In this document: positions 1 to 7,597 of the stretch, piece after piece
Layout: the number at the start of each line of letters is the position of its first letter
How positions within the stretch are numbered: the stretch's first letter is position 1
Source of the DNA: Syntrophothermus sp. UBA1445
GTDB taxonomy: Bacteria; Bacillota; Syntrophomonadia; Syntrophomonadales; DTU052
Length of the DNA: 19,011 nt
Direction: 5' to 3'
NCBI GenBank assembly: GCA_002329495.1
Contig: DCTH01000156.1
Span: 5,077-24,087 of the forward strand
Notes under the pieces: model-generated
The model's input: the letters and a program-made list of their open reading frames with translations, nothing else
What the model was told of the DNA's origin: nothing
The model's database searches: none
Program-made: the position numbers and the translations under genes

Positions 1-490
1 CGAGGCCGTAGGTGATCTCGACGGAGACGGGCGACAGGTCGAGCCCACCCGCCTGCTGGAAGTAGGTGAACTGGGTCACCTCCATACCGTCCAGCCATAC
101 CTCCCAACCTAAACCCCAGGCCCCGAGAGTAGGAGACTCCCAGTTGTCCTCCACCAGCCGTATGTCGTGTTTCTCAGGCTCAATCCCCAATTGACGCAGA
201 CTGTCAAGGTACAGTTCCAACACATTATCCGGGGAAGGCTTCAGAATCACCTGGTACTGGTAGTAGTGCTGCAGACGGTTGGGGTTTTCCCCATAACGGC
301 CGTCAGTGGGGCGTCGTGACGGTTCCACGTAGGCCACATTCCAGGGCTCAGGCCCCAGAGCGCGTAAAAAGGTAGCCGGATTCATGGTTCCTGCACCCTT
401 TTCAACATCATAGGGCTGCTGAATGATACATCCTTTATCTCCCCAGTACTTTTCCAGGGTTAAGATAACCTCTTGAAATGTTAATGCCAA
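1..490 (-). CDS. glyQ: Glycine--tRNA ligase alpha subunit, C-terminal part outside the window
   Basis: GlyQ forms the alpha2beta2 glycyl-tRNA synthetase with GlyS and carries the catalytic core that activates glycine and charges tRNA-Gly in the cytoplasm. About 163 N-terminal residues are visible and match the family closely: [17 protein letters not shown] near the start, then an [14 protein letters not shown] stretch, [16 protein letters not shown], and [18 protein letters not shown] towards the cut end. I place the start at a TTG at 488-490, because a GGGAGG ribosome binding site (498-503) sits 7 bases upstream and the family's conserved N-terminus begins right there. The gene lies downstream of a T-box leader with its own promoter, so it should be induced when tRNA-Gly is uncharged. 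glyS would be expected next, outside the window. Identity is very secure. Confidence 0.96.
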   Translation of the reverse strand, partial: MALTFQEVILTLEKYWGDKGCIIQQPYDVEKGAGTMNPATFLRALGPEPWNVAYVEPSRRPTDGRYGENPNRLQHYYQYQVILKPSPDNVLELYLDSLRQLGIEPEKHDIRLVEDNWESPTLGAWGLGWEVWLDGMEVTQFTYFQQAGGLDLSPVSVEITYGL

Positions 491-500
491 TTTAATTCCT

Positions 501-542
501 CCCAAATAAGAATAAGCCCGTTCCCCTGGCAGGGACGAGCTT
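501..542 (-). terminator. T-box intrinsic terminator (attenuator) before glyQ
   Basis: On the minus strand a GC-rich stem (arms about 532-542 and 514-525, with one mismatch and one bulge) has a six-base loop and is followed by a U-rich run (TTATTCTTATTT). It lies directly after the conserved T-box sequence, whose pairing in the antiterminator would compete with this stem. This is the expected layout of a transcriptional T-box switch. Confidence 0.85.
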
Positions 543-732
543 GGCCCGCGGTTCCACCCTGATTGGCGTAATGCCCTCTCAAAAAACCGGGTTTTACTTG
601 CCGGTTACGGCTTTCCTCCCGCTGCTCCAGAGTGCCTTTCAGCCTGGTTCCCCTGCCCGGTTTCCACCTCCCCCGGCTCTCTGTAAGAAGATTCCACACC
701 TACTCGCTCTTTCATCACAGGTATGTAAATTT
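501..732 (-). promoter_or_regulatory. T-box riboswitch leader of glyQ, glycine specifier GGC
   Basis: T-box leaders bind a specific tRNA; uncharged tRNA stabilises an antiterminator and lets transcription continue. Read on the minus strand, the leader has the conserved parts in order: a GAAAGAGCGAGTAGG segment near 700-715, the AGAGAGC element near 676-682, a distal stem I region, the specifier segment TGAAAGGCACTCTGGAGC, and the T-box sequence AGGGTGGAACCGCGG at about 546-560, followed by the terminator. The specifier is GGC at 634-636, a glycine codon. Its surroundings (GAAAGGC...GAGC) closely resemble what I recall of the Bacillus subtilis glyQS leader. This explains the 313-base gap between recO and glyQ; I see no protein gene in it. 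Confidence 0.93.
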
Positions 733-738
733 AGTTAA

Positions 739-768
739 AGTTTAGCAACCACGGAGTTCCATTGTCAA
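739..768 (-). promoter_or_regulatory. Candidate sigma-A promoter of the glyQ T-box transcript
   Basis: On the minus strand a perfect -35 TTGACA (763-768) is followed after 18 bases by TAAACT (739-744). A start near 730 would begin the RNA just before the T-box elements. The -10 is imperfect, but placement and the -35 support it. Confidence 0.65.
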
Positions 769-803
769 TTGTCGGTGACATGATGCATGATTCATTCATC
801 AGG

Positions 804-1544
804 TTACCGGACACCTTTCAACGTCCGCATGACACTCTTCAGGTTCAGCTTTCTTTCCAGGTAGAATTCCAGGTAATCCTCCAGAACCTTCTCCGTCTGC
901 TCCAATACTGAAGGGTTTAAGCGCAGCCGGGGAAGTATAGACAGGCCACTATGCTGCAGGGTCCGTAAAACCGCCAGGGTAGCAGGAAGTATACGTACGG
1001 CACTGCTTTCGGTGGCACAACTATTACAGACGGCACCTCCGCTCGCCCGGCTGAAATAGATCAGGTCGTCGGCCTTATGGCAGTTGCTGCACCGGTCGAG
1101 TACCGGGGCAAAACCTACGGCACCCAGCAGCTTCATCTCATAAAAACGCAAACTTACTGAGGATACCGGGTTATTCTCGATATAACGCAGGACCTGGAGC
1201 GTGAGATTCAGCAATGCCGGGTTGGGATCGCGTTCAACGGTACTCTTGTCCAGGAGTTCCAGGACGTATAAAGCCTGTAGGGTTTTATCCAGGTCCTCAC
1301 GGATGTTGCCAAAGAACTCGCCTAGCCGGCCCTGGGTGATAAGATGCATTTCACCGGTACGGGTTAGAAAAAACTGAGAGTAGCAAAAAGGCTGCACCAA
1401 CCCGCGCAGGGTGCTTTGGGGCTTTTTTACCCCCTTTGCCACCACTGATATTTTGCCCAACTCTCGGGAAAAAAGAGTCAGGATCTGGTCTGTTTCTCTC
1501 AAGTCAAATGACTTAAGTACCAGGGCATCGGTGCGCTGATACAT
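804..1544 (-). CDS. recO: DNA repair protein RecO
   Basis: RecO works with RecR to load RecA onto SSB-coated single-stranded DNA in the RecFOR recombination pathway. The 246 residues fit the family length. The N-terminus (about 1-80) shows the OB-fold start with ALVLKSFDLRETDQIL and a KGVKKPQS stretch that is basic as in other RecO proteins; the rest is the helical domain. A four-cysteine zinc site is visible at C152, C155, C173 and C176. The ATG is preceded by a GGGGGGTG ribosome binding site and lies one base after the stop of the preceding unrecognised gene, so the two are probably cotranscribed. The next gene downstream, glyQ, has its own promoter. The call is secure from length, cysteines and gene order. 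Confidence 0.95.
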   Translation of the reverse strand: MYQRTDALVLKSFDLRETDQILTLFSRELGKISVVAKGVKKPQSTLRGLVQPFCYSQFFLTRTGEMHLITQGRLGEFFGNIREDLDKTLQALYVLELLDKSTVERDPNPALLNLTLQVLRYIENNPVSSVSLRFYEMKLLGAVGFAPVLDRCSNCHKADDLIYFSRASGGAVCNSCATESSAVRILPATLAVLRTLQHSGLSILPRLRLNPSVLEQTEKVLEDYLEFYLERKLNLKSVMRTLKGVR

Positions 1545-1545
1545 C

Positions 1546-2520
1546 TCACACCCCCCGAAAAATAACTCCCATCACATCTACAGGTTCATTAACGATGATG
1601 ACCTGTAATCCCGATCTCCGCAGGCCGGTTACAAATTTCCGGGCCATATTGGGGTTTACTGAATTATAGTTGAACGCTATATAAATCCTTTTTGCTTCTA
1701 CGCCCCCTGAGTCCAGCCATTCCGGGTTCAGGCTATCTATATGGCTCACAAACCAAAAAAACGCTCCCTTGCGTACAGTGCAACGGGATCCCAGAATCTT
1801 TCCCTCATAACCAGGAACCGGTTCCCCCAGGGGAATCTGCGTCAGGGCTTTAACCGCAATCCGGTTCATAGAAGCAGGGGTCTTCACCAGGCCCCAGCGA
1901 GGTACGGCGACTACTGGACAACCAATCTCTTCTCGCCTTAATATCGTGAGCAGTTCCTCGATCTTCATGGCATCCCGTGTATGACCATGAGCAACATAAC
2001 CCCTAGTCACAGGAACTATAAGCAGATCCGGCTTAAGGCCCAACGTAGGCAGGTGATGCCCTCCATCGAAGATAACCACCCGTAACGCCTTGGAGGTCAG
2101 GTTTTTCAGTCCGGTCAGACCATCTTCCGTAGTATGCCAGGCATCCATCCCGGAACTCTCAACGACCATATTTACGTCTTTGGCCAAACAATCATCAATT
2201 ACTTGCGAATACCCGGAGGCATCCGGCGTCACTGCAACTACAGCAAATGTTCCCGGCTCTCCTTCATAATCCGGAAGCTCTCGCCAGCTTAAGCCCGCCC
2301 AGTCCCCGGCTGATATCTGCTCCACGTCATCCTCGGTCACAAAGTCACTTCGTATGGTTCCTGGATGAATTACCTCCAAGTGCACCATTGAGGAAACCAC
2401 CGTACCATACAGGTTTACTGTCTCCGCCAACACCGGATTTTTATAGGAAATGAAGCCTTGAGTAATCAATGCTACGGTGGCAGCCAAGACCGTTAATGTC
2501 AGCAAAATAATCCTCATCAT
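1546..2520 (-). CDS. Unrecognised membrane-anchored protein, 324 residues
   Basis: I do not recognise this family. The N-terminus has one hydrophobic segment (about residues 4-22, after a single arginine) that could be a membrane anchor or uncleaved signal; the remaining 300 residues look soluble, with alternating beta-strand-like (VVIFDGG, LLIVPV, CPVVAVP, QVIIVNEP) and helical stretches suggesting an alpha/beta Rossmann-like fold. A short run, DGGHHLPTLGLKPDLLIV (about 152-169), resembles the DGG...L..LG.KPDL motif of thiamine pyrophosphokinase-type domains, but the acidic GDxDS that should follow is absent, so I do not assign that function. Possible starts are ATG at 2520 or 2517, both with a poor ribosome binding site; an in-frame stop lies just upstream. 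The gene runs into recO with a one-base gap and sits 137 bases after deoC. That it is a real gene is likely from its length, compact fit and shared strand. Confidence 0.8.
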   Translation of the reverse strand: MMRIILLTLTVLAATVALITQGFISYKNPVLAETVNLYGTVVSSMVHLEVIHPGTIRSDFVTEDDVEQISAGDWAGLSWRELPDYEGEPGTFAVVAVTPDASGYSQVIDDCLAKDVNMVVESSGMDAWHTTEDGLTGLKNLTSKALRVVIFDGGHHLPTLGLKPDLLIVPVTRGYVAHGHTRDAMKIEELLTILRREEIGCPVVAVPRWGLVKTPASMNRIAVKALTQIPLGEPVPGYEGKILGSRCTVRKGAFFWFVSHIDSLNPEWLDSGGVEAKRIYIAFNYNSVNPNMARKFVTGLRRSGLQVIIVNEPVDVMGVIFRGV

Positions 2521-2657
2521 AAACCTAGTTATACAGTACGGTCAGGGATTCTATTCCCGGGAGGTAAAGATTTCAGGATTAACTGTTGACTCCCCTGCCA
2601 AGCCCGGTGACAAATACTTCAGGAAATCAAACCTGGGAATTTATACTCCGCCAGGAA

Positions 2658-3305
2658 TCACAATTTTATTAAATTCCGTGCATTGCTTACTCCCAAGCGG
2701 TTAGCCCCAGCCTCAATCAACTGGAGTGCAAACTGGTGGTCTCTGATTCCCCCGGAGGCCTTTATCTTTACATCATCACCGATAAACTCCCGGATCAAAT
2801 GTACATCCTCCAGACTGGCACCTCTGGTGCTGAAACCGGTCGAGGTCTTGACGTAGTCAGCACCCGTATCCCGGGCCATAATGCACACCTGTCTTAGCTC
2901 ACCCCTGGTAAGCAGAGCGGTTTCCACAATAACTTTGAGAACCCCCCCCGCATCCTCCACCTGGCGGGAAGCAAGGCGCATCTCTTCTTCTACCACATCC
3001 CAATCCTGATCCTTAATAGCTCCAATGTTAACCACCATATCAACCTCCCGGGCACCAATTCCTAAGGCCCGTGCAATTTCGCGGGCTTTGTCCTCAGGAC
3101 TCACCGCCCCCAGCGGGAAAGCCACAACGGTACATGGTGCCACGGGCGACCCCAATAAATGGGAGACCGCAATTTCCAGTCTTACCGGGTTGACACAAAC
3201 AGCCGCGAAACCTGATTCACGGGCTTCGCGGCAAAGGTTCACTATTTCCTCCCGGGTGGCATCCGCTCTCAACAGAGTAGAATCAATAACCGACGCAAGA
3301 TTCAA
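2658..3305 (-). CDS. deoC: Deoxyribose-phosphate aldolase
   Basis: DeoC reversibly splits 2-deoxyribose-5-phosphate into acetaldehyde and glyceraldehyde-3-phosphate, the last step in using the sugar of deoxynucleosides. The 215 residues are the usual length for the Firmicutes form. Class I aldolase residues are visible: the Schiff-base lysine K153 in YVKTSTGF, K182 in IKASGGIR and D89 in EVDMVVNIG. An N-terminal DSTLL replaces the more common DHTLL. The start is a TTG with an AGGGGGT ribosome binding site about 6 bases away, 12 bases after the era stop. Cytidine deaminase is encoded two genes upstream, so deoxynucleoside salvage is a shared theme. A run of eight C (2942-2949, plus strand) lies inside the gene, but the frame is intact. 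Confidence 0.95.
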   Translation of the reverse strand: MNLASVIDSTLLRADATREEIVNLCREARESGFAAVCVNPVRLEIAVSHLLGSPVAPCTVVAFPLGAVSPEDKAREIARALGIGAREVDMVVNIGAIKDQDWDVVEEEMRLASRQVEDAGGVLKVIVETALLTRGELRQVCIMARDTGADYVKTSTGFSTRGASLEDVHLIREFIGDDVKIKASGGIRDHQFALQLIEAGANRLGVSNARNLIKL

Positions 3306-3317
3306 AGCAGTAACCCC

Positions 3318-4202
3318 CTAATACTTGTACCCCAGATTCTTCAGTTGGGCTTCACTATTCCTCCAGTCCTTTTTAACCTTGACCCACAGTTCGAGGTACA
3401 CCTGACTTCCCAGGAGGTTCTCGATATCACGGCGGGCCATTTCCCCGATCTTCTTTAGCATCGACCCGTTCTTACCAATGATTATTCCTTTTTGAGAATC
3501 CCTTTCCGTATAGATGGCAGCCCGCACATAGATCAGATTGGGGCGAGCTTCAAACTCTTCTATCTCCACCGCCAGGGAATGAGGCACCTCCTCCCTGGTC
3601 AAGTACAAGGCCTTCTCTCTTATATACTCAGCGACGATAAAACGCTCCGGTTGATCAGTATACTCATCCTCCGGATAATACAGGGGACCTTCTGGCAGGT
3701 AGTTGAACAATGAATCCATCAACCGGTCAAGGTTGCCCTTCTTAGCCGCTGAAACGGGTATCACTTCCGCAAAATTCATCTTGGTGGCCATAAGCTGGAT
3801 CAACTCCACCACCTGGGCCTCCTCAACCAGGTCAATCTTGTTAGGAACCAGAAAAACAGGCGTTTCAATGTCGATCAGCTTGTTTATAATATAATCCTCC
3901 CCTGAACCGGGGGAGACCGAGGCATCCACCACATACAGAATAAGGTCCACTTCTCGCAGAGCACGGGAAGTTATATCCACCATATACTCTCCCAGCCGGT
4001 GTTTCGGCTTGTGGACACCCGGAGTATCGATAAAAATGGCCTGTCCCCGTTTACCGGTATAAATCCCCTGTATCCGATTACGGGTTGTCTGTGGTTTATC
4101 TGAAACAATAGCGACCTTTTGACCAATTATGCTGTTAAGTAGAGTGGACTTACCCACATTGGGGCGCCCAACTATGCTGACAAACCCGGATCTGGTCTCC
4201 AT
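3318..4202 (-). CDS. era: GTPase Era, ribosome assembly factor
   Basis: Era is an essential GTPase that binds the 3' end of 16S rRNA through a KH domain and helps mature the 30S subunit. The 294 residues show the GTPase motifs in order: P-loop GRPNVGKS (12-19), DTPG (59-62), NKID (121-124) and SAAK (151-154). A C-terminal KH domain follows, with the GxxG loop IIGKNG at 241-246. The ATG directly follows the stop of cdd with no gap, and the AGGGAGG ribosome binding site lies inside the last codons of cdd, which implies translational coupling. Its neighbour ybeY also acts in 16S rRNA maturation, a common association in Firmicutes. Confidence 0.98.
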   Translation of the reverse strand: METRSGFVSIVGRPNVGKSTLLNSIIGQKVAIVSDKPQTTRNRIQGIYTGKRGQAIFIDTPGVHKPKHRLGEYMVDITSRALREVDLILYVVDASVSPGSGEDYIINKLIDIETPVFLVPNKIDLVEEAQVVELIQLMATKMNFAEVIPVSAAKKGNLDRLMDSLFNYLPEGPLYYPEDEYTDQPERFIVAEYIREKALYLTREEVPHSLAVEIEEFEARPNLIYVRAAIYTERDSQKGIIIGKNGSMLKKIGEMARRDIENLLGSQVYLELWVKVKKDWRNSEAQLKNLGYKY

Positions 4203-4595
4203 TTAATCCTCCCTCTGCCGCAGAGAAAAACCCTGGGGGAGCAATTCTTCCAGGTCATATTGTATCATCATACCAGAATCGCTGGCGCAAATCACGACCA
4301 GGTGGGGTGCAAATTCAGCCAAGACCTGCCGGCAGGCTCCACAAGGGGTAATTATCTCCTCACCACCGGTTATCAGCAATCGTGAGAACTGCTGACTTCC
4401 TTCCGATATGGCCTTGGTGACAGCTACCCGCTCAGCACAAATAGTCAGGCCATATGATGCATTCTCCACATTGCACCCCGTAAAAACCTTTCCCCTGGTA
4501 TCTACCAGGGCAGCCCCCACTTTGAATCCGGAATAGGGCGCGTAAGCACGTCTCCTCGCTTCCTGTGCCAACCCTAACAAATCAAAATCCGTCAT
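4203..4595 (-). CDS. cdd: Cytidine deaminase
   Basis: Cdd hydrolyses cytidine and deoxycytidine to uridine and deoxyuridine in pyrimidine salvage. The 130 residues match the small homotetrameric form. The zinc site and catalytic glutamate are seen as CAE (C53, E55) and PCGAC (C85, C88), and the substrate-binding NVENASYG stretch lies at about 42-49. The ATG overlaps the dgkA stop by four bases (ATGA), with a GGAGGG ribosome binding site inside dgkA. The stop abuts the era start. This tight packing indicates one transcript with ybeY, dgkA and era. Confidence 0.97.
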   Translation of the reverse strand: MTDFDLLGLAQEARRRAYAPYSGFKVGAALVDTRGKVFTGCNVENASYGLTICAERVAVTKAISEGSQQFSRLLITGGEEIITPCGACRQVLAEFAPHLVVICASDSGMMIQYDLEELLPQGFSLRQRED

Positions 4596-4969
4596 CGGGA
4601 AAATCCCTCCAACCAGTGTATTATCCGGGGGCCAAAGACCATTATCCCGACGAACACTGCACCTATGGCGGTCACCAGCACCGCACCGGCACTCAAGTTC
4701 TTCGCCCGACCGGCCCTAACGTCATACTGTGGGCTTACAATGTCAATTGTCTCCTCCAAGGAGCTGTTAAGTATCTCAGCCGCCCAGACTGCGGTGATAG
4801 ATAGGATAATCAAAGACCATTCCATCCGGTTCAGTCCAAAGAACAGTCCAGCACTTATCACCACAAGGGCAGCAACCAGGTGTATCTTCATATTGCGCTG
4901 AGTGACCAGGGCATAAACTATACCGCTGGCCGCATAGTGCAGGCTATCTCGAAAACTCCCGGACTTCAC
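4592..4969 (-). CDS. dgkA: Undecaprenol kinase / diacylglycerol kinase (DgkA family)
   Basis: This small integral membrane kinase phosphorylates a membrane lipid with ATP. In Firmicutes the preferred substrate is generally undecaprenol, which feeds the lipid carrier for cell wall synthesis. The 125 residues carry three hydrophobic segments (about 30-46, 51-64 and 91-112). Family residues are visible: RNMKIHL at 25-31, E65 and N68 in AAEILNSS, E72, and AKNLSAGAVLV at 89-99. The start is a GTG that overlaps the ybeY stop (GTGA); its ribosome binding site is weak, so translation probably depends on coupling to ybeY. The enzyme family is certain; the lipid substrate is inferred from the host lineage. 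Confidence 0.94.
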   Translation of the reverse strand: MKSGSFRDSLHYAASGIVYALVTQRNMKIHLVAALVVISAGLFFGLNRMEWSLIILSITAVWAAEILNSSLEETIDIVSPQYDVRAGRAKNLSAGAVLVTAIGAVFVGIMVFGPRIIHWLEGFSR

Positions 4970-5436
4970 CTGAGAAGACCCAGGCCTTCCATAAGCTTGT
5001 CTTCCAAAGTACGCATCAATACCCTTTCGTTTTCCTCTTCATGATCGTATCCCAGAAGATGCAACATCCCATGAACCGCCAGGAAAGCCAGTTCTCTTTG
5101 CGGAGAATGGCCATACTCCTCCGCCTGAGCCACAACCCTTTCCATGCATATCAGGATATCCCCCAGCATATGGTCAGGTTCCGGGCTTTCGTAATCCGGC
5201 TCATTATCGCCGATTTCCTTCATTGCGAAGGACAAAACATCAGTTACCTGATCCTTGCCTCGATAAACGTAGTTGAATTCCCGCATATCACTGGCATCGA
5301 CAATGACCACATTAACCTCACTGGCTGCCGCCAGCCGACACATCTTACCCACCTGATTAATTGCCTTGCGGATGAGAGGCCCATAGCTTTTTTCCCATTT
5401 ACATGTGGTTTGTTGATTAACTATTGCTATCTTCAA
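4966..5436 (-). CDS. ybeY: Endoribonuclease YbeY (16S rRNA maturation factor)
   Basis: YbeY is a zinc-dependent endoribonuclease involved in 16S rRNA 3'-end processing and 70S ribosome quality control. The signature HxxxHLLGYDH is at residues 122-132 with the start chosen here, giving the three zinc histidines H122, H126 and H132. VTDVLSF precedes it, as in the family. I chose the TTG at 5434-5436 (156 residues) rather than an in-frame ATG at 5487: a purine-rich GGGAGGAGAGGGG lies immediately upstream, the protein then begins LKIAIVNQQ like its homologues, and the overlap with the end of the upstream phosphodiesterase gene falls from 71 to 20 bases. It is followed by dgkA with a four-base overlap. 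Confidence 0.95.
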   Translation of the reverse strand: MKIAIVNQQTTCKWEKSYGPLIRKAINQVGKMCRLAAASEVNVVIVDASDMREFNYVYRGKDQVTDVLSFAMKEIGDNEPDYESPEPDHMLGDILICMERVVAQAEEYGHSPQRELAFLAVHGMLHLLGYDHEEENERVLMRTLEDKLMEGLGLLR

Positions 5437-7591
5437 GGTCCCCTCTCCTCCCTTCAAATTCCCGTGCCAGTGTTTCCGGGTATTCAATGCGGCTATGATA
5501 TACTCCCGTCAAAACCTTGGAAAAACTCTCCGCAATTATGTTCAAATCACGGAAGGTAAGATCACATTCTTCCAATTGCCCGTCATTAAGTCTATCCTTA
5601 ATAATCCGGCGAACCATACCCTCGATTCTCCCCGGTGTTGGATCCTGCAGGGAGCGTACCGCAGCCTCAACCGCATCGGCCAGCATGACGAGAGCAACTT
5701 CTTTGCTCTGAGGTTTAGGTCCTTCGTAGCGGAAGGTTTCCTCGTTTACATTGCCTTCCTTATCTTCCTCAAGTGCCCGGCTGTAAAAATACTTCACCAG
5801 GCTGTCACCATGATGCTGTTCTATGAAATCAATAATCTGGTGAGGCAATCGTTTTCCACGCGCCATTTCCACCCCATCCTTGATATGAGAGGTGATTATC
5901 AGAGCACTCAGACTGGGCGCGATTTTCTCATGCGGATTGTCACTCGCCAGCTGATTCTCCACAAAAAAGTAAGGTCGCTTCAGCTTGCCGATATCGTGGT
6001 AATAAGCCCCTACTCGAACGGTGAGAGAATGGGCTCCTATCCTTTCAGCCGCGGATTCGGCCAGATTACCTACCATAATACTGTGATGATAGGTCCCCGG
6101 AGCCTCGACCAACAGTTTCCTCAATAGCTCCTGATTAGGATTTGATAATTCAAGGAGTTTTACCATGCTGGTTACAGAAAATACGGTCTCCAAATATGGC
6201 AAAAGCCCTATAGTAAGGATGGCTGACAGGAACCCGTTCAAAACACCAAAAAAGACTCCGGTCAGAACCAGACTGGCAGCCATTTCAGTATAAAGCATGG
6301 ACATGGTCAGTATAGTCACGATATTAGCCCCGGCAATATAAAGACCTGACCGGGCCAGATCGCCGGTTTGGTTCAGACGGCTGACCCATAACACCCCAAC
6401 GGCTCCACTTGCAAATGCGGTGGCAACAAAGGGAACCGGATTGCCCTGGGTCAGCAGCCCCACAAAAACTGCAGCCACAAAGGTAAAAAGATAGGCCAGT
6501 TGTTGGTTTAACAGTATTGCCACCAGCATGGACCCGGCTGATACCGGTATAAGATACCCTACCAGGGTGTTTATTTCCGGTCTCTCACCGATTTGAATAA
6601 CCGTTATCCCCTTGGCAACTGCAACTATTAATAAAAATATAAGACCCAGGAGCATCATCAGCCGGCCCTGCTTAAAAATCTCGCGGTGATACATCTGTAA
6701 ATAGGCGATACAAATCATGAAGAGTATCGCCACAAAGAGAGCAACCCCTCCCAGAGTTACCCCAAAACCGGCAGAGCGTTGTACTCCCAACTGTTTGAGG
6801 ATGTCAATGTGTTCCTGGGTTACCGGGTCCCCTTCACGGATTATCATCTGTCCCTGTTGGATGGTCCTTTGTACCGGCAACACCTGTTTAACCGCCTCTT
6901 CAATAGCTTCCTCCGTGGCGGCAGCATTATAAATGAGGTTGGGTCTGAGGGCACTGATGGTTGTTATTTCCACCACCTTACGGGCCGCTGGCGCGTAGGA
7001 CAAAGTCTCAGAACGCACCTTCACCTGATCAACTACTGAAGGCAACGCTTCTTCGGTAATCGGCTGGCTCATCAGGTTATTGAGAGTGATCAAAGTACCG
7101 TCTCTTATGCTATCAATATCCTCAACATTCGCGTCAACCAGATAAGTCGCCAAATCTGACGGTGTATACCCTTCCAAACCGTGTGTGTTGATGATATTAC
7201 CCAGAAACACCCGCAGTTGCTCAATCTTTTGCTGACGGGACAGAGCCTCATTACCCTTGATGGTGTTAATCTGGACAAAAGTATCATTAACATCCTGCTC
7301 CGCCTCTACCAGTGCATCACGGTCCTCCTGGTAGACTTTTCGCACCTGCTGAGCTGCTTTCTCCTGCAGTTCTTTGGTACGGGCCTCATCAGTAATAATA
7401 GCGGCATGAGGCGACCTTATATTGCGGGGACTTATCTGCCCGGGTTTGAGGTCTAATTGGGCGCCAATAAAGTTGCTGAAGACAATTAAGGTCACCAAAA
7501 TAAAAAAGCCCAAATAGATAAAAACCTGGCGCCCCACCCTGCTGTATACCGTTTTTTTGAGATAATCTCGCAAAAAACCAAGTGATAGCAT
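5417..7591 (-). CDS. pgpH: 7TM-HD family cyclic-di-AMP phosphodiesterase (PgpH/YqfF)
   Basis: Members of this family are membrane proteins whose cytoplasmic HD domain hydrolyses cyclic di-AMP, a second messenger controlling potassium and osmotic balance. The 724 residues have the full layout: an N-terminal membrane segment (about 22-40), a large extracytoplasmic domain (about 45-270), a cluster of seven transmembrane helices (about 275-475) and the HD domain. Metal-site residues are seen at H503, H532-D533 (YHDIGK), H569, H593-H594 (EQHHGD) and D639 (LADAVEAA). The ATG lies six bases after the phoH stop, with GAGGG as a likely ribosome binding site inside phoH. The order phoH-pgpH-ybeY-dgkA-cdd-era is conserved in Firmicutes. 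The enzymatic role is known for the Listeria homologue and inferred here from intact residues. Confidence 0.95.
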   Translation of the reverse strand: MLSLGFLRDYLKKTVYSRVGRQVFIYLGFFILVTLIVFSNFIGAQLDLKPGQISPRNIRSPHAAIITDEARTKELQEKAAQQVRKVYQEDRDALVEAEQDVNDTFVQINTIKGNEALSRQQKIEQLRVFLGNIINTHGLEGYTPSDLATYLVDANVEDIDSIRDGTLITLNNLMSQPITEEALPSVVDQVKVRSETLSYAPAARKVVEITTISALRPNLIYNAAATEEAIEEAVKQVLPVQRTIQQGQMIIREGDPVTQEHIDILKQLGVQRSAGFGVTLGGVALFVAILFMICIAYLQMYHREIFKQGRLMMLLGLIFLLIVAVAKGITVIQIGERPEINTLVGYLIPVSAGSMLVAILLNQQLAYLFTFVAAVFVGLLTQGNPVPFVATAFASGAVGVLWVSRLNQTGDLARSGLYIAGANIVTILTMSMLYTEMAASLVLTGVFFGVLNGFLSAILTIGLLPYLETVFSVTSMVKLLELSNPNQELLRKLLVEAPGTYHHSIMVGNLAESAAERIGAHSLTVRVGAYYHDIGKLKRPYFFVENQLASDNPHEKIAPSLSALIITSHIKDGVEMARGKRLPHQIIDFIEQHHGDSLVKYFYSRALEEDKEGNVNEETFRYEGPKPQSKEVALVMLADAVEAAVRSLQDPTPGRIEGMVRRIIKDRLNDGQLEECDLTFRDLNIIAESFSKVLTGVYHSRIEYPETLAREFEGRRGDLEDSNS

Positions 7592-7597
7592 GTGGAA

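Noticed and set aside
541..738. Open frames on both strands in the recO-glyQ gap (about 65-72 codons)
   Set aside because: They fall within the T-box leader, whose conserved RNA elements explain the sequence; the frames have no family resemblance or binding sites.
2942..2949. Run of eight C in deoC, and seven C near 18549 in grpE, as frameshift sites
   Set aside because: Both genes read through in frame to normal lengths, and no alternative product follows in the shifted frames.
5041..6127. Long plus-strand open frames (172 and 210 codons) opposite ybeY and pgpH
   Set aside because: They are antisense shadows of clearly identified genes with intact motifs, and their translations look like no known protein.
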